Source: DATCYX01 sp963714425
Lineage (GTDB): Bacteria; Chloroflexota; Anaerolineae; Anaerolineales; UBA4823
Direction: 5' to 3'
Assembly: GCA_963714425.1 (NCBI GenBank)
Contig: CAVQOI010000008.1
Span: 496,001-560,000 of the forward strand
Length of the DNA stretch: 64,000 nt
Positions 37,301 through 44,410 of this stretch are shown here, in pieces; within the stretch, counting starts at the first letter, position 1; each line of letters begins with the position of its first letter. A program made the position numbers and the translations under genes. The notes beneath the pieces are model-generated. The model was not told the origin of the DNA, did not search any database, and was given only the letters and a program-made list of their open reading frames with translations.

Positions 37301-37538
37301 CGATTGCCCAGCTATTGTCCTGCGAAACCCCCTGAGTCTCGATTTGAATATTGAAAAGTGCATATGCTGGAACAATCTCTCGCTGGAGGCTAATCTCTTT
37401 GAGTATTGCCCGTTCAAGCGATGATTTAAGCCCCTCGGTTGGAGTTTTTGGTGGGGGTGGAGCTGCACCTGCAGACAGGTGGAGAGGTGAGAGCCACAGA
37501 CCGATGACCAGCAGTGCTACGATAGTGTAGCGCTTCAT
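34359..37538 (-). CDS. Secreted M23-family metallopeptidase, multidomain
   Basis: The start at 37538 (frame open to 37550) gives about 1059 residues with a signal peptide ending near 'LSAGAAPP'. The M23 (LytM-like) domain lies at about residues 165-330: 'HYSFDFAAW' with metal His/Asp, 'PGNYLVIEDL', and the 'GNHLHFQV' signature. Next comes a beta/gamma-crystallin-like pair ('VTLFSDPGFQGKCTIFGVGT'; 'WATLFNGNQQGRGKTFQLQD'), a fibronectin-III-like segment ('LSLSWDDLGGGIEFQVKFDN'), an immune-inhibitor-A/MAM-like lectin domain ('SPEITIPSTGYALSFWYLYE'), a PPC domain ('DYFKFSGVQGATVGVRSRA') and an Ig-like end. The tail is 'CNWHLPLLNR'. It probably cuts peptidoglycan or a surface protein outside the cell. 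Confidence 0.9.
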   Translation of the reverse strand: MKRYTIVALLVIGLWLSPLHLSAGAAPPPPKTPTEGLKSSLERAILKEISLQREIVPAYALFNIQIETQGVSQDNSWAIAHLISLDPATGFTIQTEPGLAIAQNYIDGWQITLPNEPGWLDALITVPDTLLTIEDKITWLAMYNQQASPLSAVEFSGYKLPWEAGKKLVLTQSISHYNPPNPSGSMHYSFDFAAWHDSSGTSPMFAVHASKGGRVKWARWIQENGDAASPGNYLVIEDLTTTPATFALYLHLAKDSIPTGFRQAGANVSQGQYIGMADDTGYSTGNHLHFQVHTNPSSYWGNSVDITFSDVAINGGRPRTPTEAANWPQYGSQGQLEYTSGNSIPGDSIPPSGGLYTPADKLRIQGSSTLISGWAQDNIAMGSIQIKANFSGAWYNVGPAFSSSPFSYNWDMCADNVPDGPVTLMLELQDANGNFARGTPGLRRLVKQYHCPVPMPVCIPNSNQVTLFSDPGFQGKCTIFGVGTYSSSALGNVGDDNAESVLVGSQVWATLFNGNQQGRGKTFQLQDRNLNDDRIGANRVSSLLVRSITTSASSPRMVYPSDNTTFPANSSLSLSWDDLGGGIEFQVKFDNADKTWQKDTYFHLGSVSSGNHTWQVRARNSNGTSSWSSQRTFYIADPLNLPEEPTVTAPFIDTMETGYNGWLRGEWDQTVEQNHTPGGSISFNYEINDRIPDYDTGAPNSGYLTSPEITIPSTGYALSFWYLYETEGPGVHWDQRWVQISVDGGPFTNILQLHSDPPNYWLQSAPIDLSEYSGHGIQIRFHFATMDAISNGYRGWYIDDFSIDTYVPQVCSDSNEPDGSQSQAKSITYNTTVSREICPRGDMDYFKFSGVQGATVGVRSRATVTHQPDSYIFLLDDDFSTILAENDDMIPGIVTDSHLSYRLPRNGEYYIKLRAWDHPSAGGSDFDYELSLFGNDNTSPIANIFYPRANTPYPDGAILIQVDAQDIPTHGEVSTGISHVEFFWHPGDWVGTNWMSLGTDWVSSDGWGYNFDTTSLPDERLIAVYVRVYDWAGNWRDVILWDLCLGTAACNWHLPLLNR

Positions 37539-37616
37539 AAACTCAATCATACACTAGCTTGGTCCGTAGCTACTGCATCGTGAAGTTACAGACTTGTAAG
37601 CGGGCGATCTAGGAAT

Positions 37617-37625
37617 TGGTATAAT
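37617..37625 (+). promoter_or_regulatory. Extended -10 promoter upstream of the sigma/RiPP-like locus
   Basis: TGGTATAAT is a perfect extended -10 (TGn plus TATAAT) 55 bases before the ATG of the FnIII-like gene. No good -35 is present, as is common with extended -10 elements. It is the only convincing promoter for the run 37680-40288. Confidence 0.5.
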
Positions 37626-37679
37626 TTCTCAGAGTTCCCCCAGAGATTTGATCGTGAGGCTAAAATAACCAATTCCCCT

Positions 37680-38144
37680 ATGCGATTCAACAAGTTATAT
37701 CTAGCGCTGGCACTGCTAATACTCTTTGTAGCAGTTTTTATTGGCTACCTGTCCTGGAGAGAATTCAGCGATGCCTCTGTTGTCGTGGAATGGACGACAG
37801 CTAGCGAGCTGGATATGGCTGGATTTAATCTCTACCGGAGCACGCTGCCAGGAGGTCCATTTACACAGGTGAACGACCGGCTAATTCCACCATCTTCTGA
37901 CCCGCTTACAGGAGGAACATACAGTTATTCGGATGAGCCAGTCGAAGCTGGTAAGGTATACTTTTACCAGCTTGAAGCAGTTGAGACAAGTGGAATGGTT
38001 GAGCGTTTTGGGCCGATCGAAGTCCAGGCTTCATCGGGAGGCAAAATTGGGTTCGCCGTAGCAATTGTCCTGGCAGCGATAAGTGTTGCTATCACCATAA
38101 TATCCAAATCCAAAGCTAACGGAGTGATTGGTGGATCGCCCTGA
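37680..38144 (+). CDS. FnIII-like membrane protein
   Basis: The 154-residue product has an N-terminal membrane helix (about residues 8-26), a fibronectin-III-like domain and a second helix near the C-terminus ('IGFAVAIVLAAISVAITIIS'). The domain contains 'VVEWTTASELDMAGFNLYRS', then 'YSYSDEPVEAGKVYFYQLEA' and a closing 'GPIEVQ'. Two other proteins in this locus (39805-40288 and 45266-46156) share the same pattern, so a common partner is likely. It begins the run containing the kinase and sigma factor and overlaps the kinase gene by 17 bases. No enzymatic motif is visible. Confidence 0.75.
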   Translation: MRFNKLYLALALLILFVAVFIGYLSWREFSDASVVVEWTTASELDMAGFNLYRSTLPGGPFTQVNDRLIPPSSDPLTGGTYSYSDEPVEAGKVYFYQLEAVETSGMVERFGPIEVQASSGGKIGFAVAIVLAAISVAITIISKSKANGVIGGSP

Positions 38145-38958
38145 CTCAGGATTGATTTCCGTAAATCTATTTATTGCTCACCTCGGAATCCAGATCATCA
38201 GCCAGAGCAAGGAGTTGGCGGATGGGCTTTGCGAGCGCTATCGAGGGTTTACACAGGGGACTGATACCCAGTTTGAAGCAATTGTCCACGTGAATCACGA
38301 AGACAACAATTACAGGATTGAGGATCTGCCCATCTCGTTTGATGGTGGGCGAGTAGTAATTGATCTATTGGGGTTTCACGGCTGGATAGATATCGAGCAG
38401 GGCAAAGGTGAGATTAGCCTGCCTAATCGGAGAACGATTGAGAATATCGATTATTTTTTACGTCTCGTGGCGGCACTAATGATCTTTGATGCTGGTGGGA
38501 TCATGCTCCACGCAGCTGGTATAGCTAGCAGCGATCGGGTTAACTTATTTTTAGGGCACTCCGGCAGTGGTAAGACGACGATCGCAAGGTTCTCGCCGAA
38601 TGAGAGCGTATTGAATGACGATTTGGTTGCTCTCTATCCAGAGGGGGATGAGTGGGTGGTTTATGCCACTCCCTTCTGGAACACCTCCCAGGTAAGACCA
38701 CTTAACAAAAGTGGCAGATTAGATTCGATTTACTGTTTGACTCAGGATTATCGGGTATATTTGGAAAATCTCAGCCCAGCGAAGGCATTGGCGGAGTTAA
38801 TCTCAAGTGTTCCCGTGATCACATCCGATTCCGAACGATGCAGTGCATTGCTGACACGTTGCCAGGCGATTTCAAGGGCAATCAAGATCTATCTGTTGCA
38901 TTTTTTGCCTGACAATACATTTTGGAATGAGATATCACCAAAGAAGGTGCTGTCATAA
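38128..38958 (+). CDS. HPr-kinase-like ATP-binding protein
   Basis: The 276-residue product uses a TTG (38128) or GTG (38131) start inside the previous gene. Residues 143-151 form a Walker A 'GHSGSGKTT', followed by 'VLNDDLVALYPEGDEWVV' (the Asp pair typical of HprK-like domains) and 'SQVRPLNKSGRLDSIYCLTQ'. Before it, 'GGIMLHAAGIAS' is a conserved lead-in. The regulatory N-terminal domain of true HPr kinases and the HPr partner are not seen, so this belongs to the HprK-related group found in RiPP clusters, for example the lasso peptide kinases that phosphorylate a serine of the product. Candidate substrates here are the two serines of the peptide at 40420-40545; this is inference. Confidence 0.82.
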   Translation: MVDRPDSGLISVNLFIAHLGIQIISQSKELADGLCERYRGFTQGTDTQFEAIVHVNHEDNNYRIEDLPISFDGGRVVIDLLGFHGWIDIEQGKGEISLPNRRTIENIDYFLRLVAALMIFDAGGIMLHAAGIASSDRVNLFLGHSGSGKTTIARFSPNESVLNDDLVALYPEGDEWVVYATPFWNTSQVRPLNKSGRLDSIYCLTQDYRVYLENLSPAKALAELISSVPVITSDSERCSALLTRCQAISRAIKIYLLHFLPDNTFWNEISPKKVLS

Positions 38959-38982
38959 GAGTAAATTGGTTGAACAAATCGA

Positions 38983-39585
38983 GTGCGAATGACGACTCTA
39001 TATAAGAGCGCAATAAATATTTCCGTTGTTGAAAAGCCTGATCACGAGCTGATCCGGAAGGTAGCTGTCGGTGACATCGAGTCATTTGATTTCTTGTACC
39101 AACAATTTTCCAGGCCGATTTTCGGGTATTTAGTGCGGCTCGTCTACGATCAGCATATTGCAGAAGATTTACTCCAGGAGGTATTCATAGCTGTTTGGAC
39201 AGGAGCATCTCGGTTTCGAGGTCATGCAACTGTAAAAACCTGGATATTTCAAATTGCGCACAATCAGGCGGTATCGTGGATAAGGAAGAAGAAAGCTACA
39301 TCGAGTAGGGAGCAATACCTGGAGGATAGCTACGTGGAAGGTCCGGAAGATTTTTATAATGCCCAGTGGGTGCATGAACAAGTCCGGACTGCTATGATAA
39401 AACTTTCTACCGAGCATAGATCGGTTATTGAACTGGTATTCTATTTTGGAATGTCGTACTCAGAGGTCGCGACCATAATGCGGTGCCCGATAGGAACTGT
39501 AAAAAGCCGCATGAGTTATGCTCGACGTTATTTGGAACAATACTTGAAAGGTATTTCTGGCTATCTGACTGGTGACATAATCTGA
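38983..39585 (+). CDS. ECF RNA polymerase sigma factor
   Basis: The product is about 198-200 residues, with start GTG 38983 or ATG 38989. Region 2 is seen in 'SFDFLYQQFSRPIFGYLVRL', 'DQHIAEDLLQEVFIAVWTGA' and 'TVKTWIFQIAHNQAVSWIRK'; region 4 in 'LSTEHRSVIELVFYFGMSYS' and 'VATIMRCPIGTVKSRMSYAR', the helix-turn-helix reading the -35. There is no region 3. The next gene, 6 bases downstream, encodes a membrane anti-sigma factor, a standard ECF pairing. The promoters it recognises are not known; a self-regulated promoter upstream of the locus would be expected. Confidence 0.93.
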   Translation: MRMTTLYKSAINISVVEKPDHELIRKVAVGDIESFDFLYQQFSRPIFGYLVRLVYDQHIAEDLLQEVFIAVWTGASRFRGHATVKTWIFQIAHNQAVSWIRKKKATSSREQYLEDSYVEGPEDFYNAQWVHEQVRTAMIKLSTEHRSVIELVFYFGMSYSEVATIMRCPIGTVKSRMSYARRYLEQYLKGISGYLTGDII

Positions 39586-39591
39586 TATGGT

Positions 39592-39807
39592 TTGAAGAAA
39601 ATCCTTAAAAGGGATGTAACAGATTTCATGAGAGATGACATACCATTCTACATAATTGGAGCGCTGCCTGAGAAAAAGAGATTACAGATTGAGGCGTGGC
39701 TGGAGGAGAATCCAGACGCACAAGCCGAGCTATCTACCTGGAGATTGGTTCACTCTGTTGTGCGAGGTCATGATGACACCTTCCCAGCGAATGATATTCT
39801 TAGATAG
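39592..39807 (+). CDS. Anti-sigma factor, N-terminal fragment (frameshifted)
   Basis: The TTG-started fragment has the zinc-free anti-sigma N-terminal pattern 'DDIPFYIIGALPEKKRLQIE' followed by 'AWLEENPDAQAELSTWRLVH'. It ends at TAG 39805-39807 after 'FPANDILR'. Reading one base further along (CTT AGA TAG becomes TTA GAT AGA) gives 'LDRIHSQVDLLEKQ', which is the expected continuation toward the membrane helix. A single inserted A in the sequence is the simplest cause; a programmed +1 shift at the CTT-AGA context just before a stop is possible and discussed in the findings. Confidence 0.75.
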   Translation: MKKILKRDVTDFMRDDIPFYIIGALPEKKRLQIEAWLEENPDAQAELSTWRLVHSVVRGHDDTFPANDILR

Positions 39808-40288
39808 AATTCATTCTCAGGTAGATCTCCTTGAGAAACAAAGGGGAACGAGTAGAATTGCATGGATGCCCAAGGTGATAGGTGCACTGGTCATGCTTGT
39901 TGCCCTCATGTTATTATGGGTTTCTGTGAAACCTGGCGTCTTCCTTGAGTGGAAAGTGACCGGAGAATCGCCTGGCACATTTAATATCTACCGATCCATT
40001 GACGGTCAAGAAAATTATTATTTTGTCCGGGAAGTTGCTGCAATTCCTGGTGTGGACAGCTATCACTACACGGATACCGGTATCTTGCCAGGATTAAAAT
40101 ATTCGTATCGCGTGGAGGGAGTTCAGGGAGAACTAACCCTGGCAGTTGGCCAGGCGAGCGCCTCGTCTTCTAGCGAGATCTTCTTGGTCCAAATAGCAAT
40201 ATTATTGATCAGTGCGTTTTTGGGTTACTCAATCACTTTGATAATGCAAATGAGAATACCCGGTTATCTAAGACTACGCTATCGATGA
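39805..40288 (+). CDS. Anti-sigma factor, C-terminal membrane and FnIII-like fragment
   Basis: This frame (open from 39656, relevant from about 39803) starts with 'DRIHSQVDLLEKQRGTSR', a membrane helix 'VIGALVMLVALMLLWVSV', then an extracytoplasmic FnIII-like domain: 'GVFLEWKVTGESPGTFNIYR', 'YHYTDTGILPGLKYSYRVEG'. A second hydrophobic segment ends the protein ('FLVQIAILLISAFLGYSITL'). The layout, cytoplasmic anti-sigma domain, membrane helix and external sensor, fits signal-dependent release of the ECF factor. The sensor domain is the same type as in the proteins at 37680 and 45266, so these may compete for or share a ligand. Confidence 0.72.
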
Positions 40289-40316
40289 ATCTATTAGGTT
40301 TTATCAGTAATATAGC

Positions 40317-40345
40317 TTGCATCTCTGTGAAACTTGGGATAAAAT
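40317..40345 (+). promoter_or_regulatory. Promoter of the 41-codon precursor gene
   Basis: TTGCAT (40317-40322) and TAAAAT (40340-40345) are spaced by exactly 17 bases, about 75 bases before the ATG at 40420. It lies in the gap after the anti-sigma gene, so the small gene can be transcribed on its own. Confidence 0.45.
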
Positions 40346-40419
40346 AACATAAGAGTTGTAATTGAGTTCATTATTAGGCACTTATTTCTTAGGCGTGAGC
40401 ATTTCATAAGGAGGAAAAC

Positions 40420-40545
40420 ATGGCAGGGGATGAACAGAAACGAAAACCCTACGTTAAACCCGAGGTTGTCGAAGAGCTTGATCTGGAAACAAAAGCCGGA
40501 TCTCCAGCATCAGCAGACGTGGCTAATCCACTAGATCTACCGTAG
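40420..40545 (+). CDS. 41-residue lasso/RiPP-like precursor peptide
   Basis: The small gene starts at ATG 40420, 5 bases after a perfect AAGGAGG ribosome-binding site (40408-40414), and ends at TAG 40543-40545. The product has a charged leader with 'KPYVKPEVVEELDLETK' (residues 9-25), which aligns with the leader pattern Y-x-x-P-x-hydrophobic of lasso-type RiPPs (Y11, P14, V16, T24 second from the leader end). The remaining 16 residues begin 'AGSPASAD' and end 'VANPLDLP'; D33 is residue 8 counting from A26 or 7 from G27, inside the 7-9 residue window for a macrolactam ring. A PqqD-like protein, HprK-like kinase and peptidases flank it. A cyclase is not present, so a lasso product is inference; the gene itself is well supported. 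Confidence 0.75.
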   Translation: MAGDEQKRKPYVKPEVVEELDLETKAGSPASADVANPLDLP

Positions 40546-40609
40546 CCAATTTCTTGTTTGCGAGTATAAATATATTACCGAGTTTGTGCTAGCATCCATT
40601 TGTGACAGG

Positions 40610-40643
40610 ATTTGCCCGCTCCTAATGGCGGGCAAATTTATTT
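40610..40643 (+). terminator. Rho-independent terminator after the precursor gene
   Basis: ATTTGCCCGC (40610-40619) pairs perfectly with GCGGGCAAAT (40628-40637) across an 8-base loop, followed by TTATTT. With the promoter at 40317 it delimits a transcript of roughly 280 bases that carries only the 41-codon gene. Confidence 0.75.
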
Positions 40644-40669
40644 ACAACCTGAGACCGTATTTTCAACTG

Positions 40670-40697
40670 GCGAGCTTCGTTATCATCCGAAGCTCGC
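40670..40697 (+). other. Second hairpin in the leader of the C25 peptidase gene
   Basis: GCGAGCTTCG (40670-40679) pairs perfectly with CGAAGCTCGC (40688-40697), loop TTATCATC. No T run follows. It ends 35 bases before the C25 gene's ATG at 40733 and could act in mRNA processing, stability or regulation of read-through from the upstream terminator. Confidence 0.5.
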
Positions 40698-40732
40698 TTG
40701 CCATAAGCACATTGTGATAACATTGATCGGCT

Positions 40733-43700
40733 ATGGGATTGCGTAGATTCATACTTGCTTTCTTTCTCTGTTTGGCATTACCAGTGCATCCGGCAAACAG
40801 CCAATTTCAAACCCCTGTAGAAGCCGGTGAACATGCTGCGGTCGAGGTGATTTCTTCAGGAGTAGAGGGGATCGTCTTAGAAATGTCTTCGCCGGTTTTC
40901 ACCGAGCGGATTGTTGAGGTGGGTGATCGCATCTATCGGGAGCTGGATGTACCAGGCGCATCGGACCATGTCACTATTAGTCAGCGTCGATTGCCAGCGC
41001 TCACAGCTACTCTTGGTGTCCCACCAGGCGTGAATCTCACCTTGGACCTTGTCGTCGATGAAGTAGAACAGCCAAAAGAAGGGGTCGAGCTCTTCCTTCA
41101 TCCAATACCGGGACCGCCAGATTCGGTTTTACCTGTGCAGGAACGAATTCTCCAAACCGATGCAAACAATGTCGATGCACTTGCTTTGCTCCCAGGCTTA
41201 CCGGTGCAGATGAAAGAAGGCTGGATAAGGGACCAGCGAATCGCTGTGATCACATTCTTCCCGTTGCAGTACTCACCATCTCAGCAAACCGTCCTATTGC
41301 ATAAAAGACTGCAGGTTCAGCTCCGTTTTAGCCATGCTCCCGGTATGTATAGCACAACCCCTGTGACCACGGACGAATCCCCGGCTTTCGAGGGGCTTTA
41401 TAGATCGACGTTGTTGAATTATGAGCAATCGCGCGCTTGGAGAGCCACCGCTCCAATGAATGTCGGAAGACTCCAGGCACTCGCTTCAACAGTAGAAATC
41501 ACTGGACCGCGCTATAAGATTGTTGTTGACACAGACGGCATCTATCGCCTGACCTATACAGACCTGCAAGCAGCAGGTATGGCGGTTGATCAGGTTGACC
41601 CCAGGCAGTTCCGCATGACCAGCCAAGGGAATGATGTTGCCATCTACATTGCTGGTGAAGGGGATGGCAGTTTTGATTCTGGTGACACGATAATTTTTTA
41701 TGGGCAACGCTACCGCGGGAATATCCACGCACAGCGCTATGCTGACGAAGGCAATGCCTATATCCCTTATTCCCGGCAATTGCCTGACGGCACCTATACA
41801 ACCTGGACACCCCAATTCAATGCCACCATGTTGGAGAAGTACACCCGTGAGAATGTGTATTGGCTTCAAGAAGGGCAGGCAGGTGGCGTTCGCATGGAGG
41901 TATTGGATGGTACGCCAGACAGTCCCAGTTATTCAATTCCAGAAACTTACACAGCTACAGTGCATGCCGAAGAGAGTAATTGGTGGTACACGCACAATTT
42001 TTCTTCTGAAGATACAATGTTCTGGGATCATATCGATAATACAACTCAGCGGTCCTATACGTCGATAATCACAGGCTTGCCGCTTGGGATGTTCTCTGCA
42101 GTCATCCAAGGGGAATTTGTTGCGCGAACAGCAACCGCAATTCAAAATCCAGACCACCATACGAAAATCTGGTTAAATAATGGGGGCAACCTGGTGGATG
42201 ATGCTTCTTGGGACGGTGTCAGTCGATACCGCTTTGAAAACCAAATCCCAGGGGAATTTTTAAACGAAGGTCAAAACAATCTCCTGGTGAGTATGATCAA
42301 TGATCTTTATCCGGGACAACCATCCTTCAGGTTGTATTTTGACTGGTATGCCATCAAATATCCACGACGGTTTCAAGCAGACACTGACCGGATTACCTTC
42401 GACTACGCTGAAAACTCCGCAACCAGGCGTTATGAGATCAGCGGCTTCAGCAGTCCATCCGTGCAAGTGTTTGAAATCAACGACCCGTTGAATCCCAAAC
42501 GTGTCCTTACACCTACATTTGCGGGAAATATCCTGAGATTTGAGGGCGAACACACTGGGATTGCATCCTATGTCGCTTCTGAGCAGAATTCAATTTTGAG
42601 CCCAAAGAGCCTCACCTATTACGATCCTCCGGATTTGAAGTCTCCATCGACCGAAGTGGATTATCTCCTCATCACACACTCGGAGCTGCTTGCTGGCGCT
42701 CAGACACTGGCGAATTTCCGGTCGGCGCAGGGTCTTGACACAATGGTTGTGGATATCGCAGATGTATATAATGAGTTCAATGATGGCATCTTTCACTCGA
42801 TTGCAATAAAGAATTTCCTTACCTACGCATACGCGTCCTGGTTGAAGACACCCACGTACGTGGTCTTGATTGGTGATGGTCACTGGAATTTTTTCAGCTC
42901 GACAGTTGCGTATCCCGTGCCGCCGCAGCTTATACCTCCACACCTTGCCTGGGTGGACCCCTGGCAGGGAGAAGTAGACAGCACAAATCTACTCGCTGCT
43001 GTTGCTGGGGACGATATCTTACCGGATGTGCTTATCTCACGAATCCCAGTGAACAACACCGCTGAATTAGATGACGTCATCGATAAGATCATCGCTTATG
43101 AAAGCAGTAGCTTGCAAGATTGGAAACGCCATCTCCTATATATTGCCGACAACCCAGATGCAGCTGGAAATTTCGAGATCTTTACAGATCAAATCATTCA
43201 GGATTATCACGAACCCGGATTCGTCGACGACCGAATTTTTTCCGAGGACATTGCTTGTGGTGGAGTTTCTCAGCCGTCTTGTGCACCCACAATAAATGCT
43301 CAGCTTTCATCATCCGGCGCTTCAATACTCACATATATCGGACATGGTGCGATTTCATCCTGGGGAGGTCAGATCTTTAGATCGAACGAAATCCCAACAT
43401 TGACCAATACGGGAAAATTACCAGTTCTTCTTTCAATGACATGCCTGGATGGTTATTCAATCCACGCTGGAGAGCATGGATTTGTGGAAAGCCTGTTGCG
43501 CACACCAGATAAAGGTATAGTGGGCGCATTCTCGCCGAGCGGTTTAGGTGTGGCGACTGGGCATGATTCATTGCAGCGTGGCTTTTATGACTCTCTTTTC
43601 CAAAATGGTAATTGGGAGTTAGGTCAGGCAGCTTTATCGGGTAAGTTGCGTCTATTTGGTACCGGAGCGGACTACGATCTAATCCAGACATTTCTAGTCT

Positions 43701-44410
43701 ACGGCGATCCGGCATTGCGCATACAAAACCCATATGGGCTTCCTGATGTCGCTCCTGCCCCATCATACGAGATAGGTAATCCTGGAGATGTTGTCACGCA
43801 CACGCTGGTGATTACAAATACGGGATTGATCAGCGACACATTTGACATCTCCGTTGAAGGGTATCAGTGGGCTGTTGACGCGCCTCTTGTCGTAGGTCCG
43901 CTCATGGCAGGTGCGAATGAAAATGTGACAATCCAGGTCACGATCCCATCAAGTGCAGGGAGTAGTGATTCCGATAGCGCATCTCTTCGTGTTGTGGCGC
44001 GCGGGGACACAGAAAAATACGTAAATGCATCACTAAACACATCTGCAGGAAACGGACATGATGTTAGTTTCATCCCCAAGTCCAGTCGTGCCAATGCTTT
44101 CGCGGATACGTATGTTGAACATAGAATTGAGGTTGTAAATACTGGTGTTTTGGTAGACACATTCAATATATTCTTGAATGGGTATACCTGGGTTCCGACA
44201 TGGGTATATCCTAGCCAAGTAGGACCATTAGCTCCGGGTGGGCGTCGAACGGTCACAGTCACTGTCCTCGTCCCCCCATTTCAACCCATTGGCAGCAAAG
44301 ATACTGCCATTCTACGTGCTGTGTCGATTGCTGAACCAGCAATCTGGATTGATGCGTTGATTACAACGACCGTTGGGTATGAAATCTTTCTACCTAACCT
44401 ATTGCGATGA
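40733..44410 (+). CDS. Secreted C25-family (gingipain-like) cysteine peptidase
   Basis: The 1225-residue product has a signal peptide (cleavage near 'HPANSQ'), a long propeptide-like N-terminus, and a 'YKIVVDTDGIYRLTYTDLQA' beta domain seen in type IX and related secreted C25 proteins. The caspase-like peptidase core runs about residues 640-1000: 'VDYLLITHSELLAGAQTLAN', 'YVVLIGDGHWNF', 'PDVLISRIPVNNTAELDDVI', catalytic His871 in 'YIGHGAISSWGG' and Cys904 in 'LSMTCLDGYSIH'. Two C-terminal NEW3-like beta repeats follow ('VVTHTLVITNTGLISDTFDI'; 'VEHRIEVVNTGVLVDTFNIF'). The end is 'YEIFLPNLLR'. No clear ribosome-binding site precedes the ATG. Its stop overlaps the signal peptidase start (ATGA). 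Confidence 0.92.
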   Translation: MGLRRFILAFFLCLALPVHPANSQFQTPVEAGEHAAVEVISSGVEGIVLEMSSPVFTERIVEVGDRIYRELDVPGASDHVTISQRRLPALTATLGVPPGVNLTLDLVVDEVEQPKEGVELFLHPIPGPPDSVLPVQERILQTDANNVDALALLPGLPVQMKEGWIRDQRIAVITFFPLQYSPSQQTVLLHKRLQVQLRFSHAPGMYSTTPVTTDESPAFEGLYRSTLLNYEQSRAWRATAPMNVGRLQALASTVEITGPRYKIVVDTDGIYRLTYTDLQAAGMAVDQVDPRQFRMTSQGNDVAIYIAGEGDGSFDSGDTIIFYGQRYRGNIHAQRYADEGNAYIPYSRQLPDGTYTTWTPQFNATMLEKYTRENVYWLQEGQAGGVRMEVLDGTPDSPSYSIPETYTATVHAEESNWWYTHNFSSEDTMFWDHIDNTTQRSYTSIITGLPLGMFSAVIQGEFVARTATAIQNPDHHTKIWLNNGGNLVDDASWDGVSRYRFENQIPGEFLNEGQNNLLVSMINDLYPGQPSFRLYFDWYAIKYPRRFQADTDRITFDYAENSATRRYEISGFSSPSVQVFEINDPLNPKRVLTPTFAGNILRFEGEHTGIASYVASEQNSILSPKSLTYYDPPDLKSPSTEVDYLLITHSELLAGAQTLANFRSAQGLDTMVVDIADVYNEFNDGIFHSIAIKNFLTYAYASWLKTPTYVVLIGDGHWNFFSSTVAYPVPPQLIPPHLAWVDPWQGEVDSTNLLAAVAGDDILPDVLISRIPVNNTAELDDVIDKIIAYESSSLQDWKRHLLYIADNPDAAGNFEIFTDQIIQDYHEPGFVDDRIFSEDIACGGVSQPSCAPTINAQLSSSGASILTYIGHGAISSWGGQIFRSNEIPTLTNTGKLPVLLSMTCLDGYSIHAGEHGFVESLLRTPDKGIVGAFSPSGLGVATGHDSLQRGFYDSLFQNGNWELGQAALSGKLRLFGTGADYDLIQTFLVYGDPALRIQNPYGLPDVAPAPSYEIGNPGDVVTHTLVITNTGLISDTFDISVEGYQWAVDAPLVVGPLMAGANENVTIQVTIPSSAGSSDSDSASLRVVARGDTEKYVNASLNTSAGNGHDVSFIPKSSRANAFADTYVEHRIEVVNTGVLVDTFNIFLNGYTWVPTWVYPSQVGPLAPGGRRTVTVTVLVPPFQPIGSKDTAILRAVSIAEPAIWIDALITTTVGYEIFLPNLLR

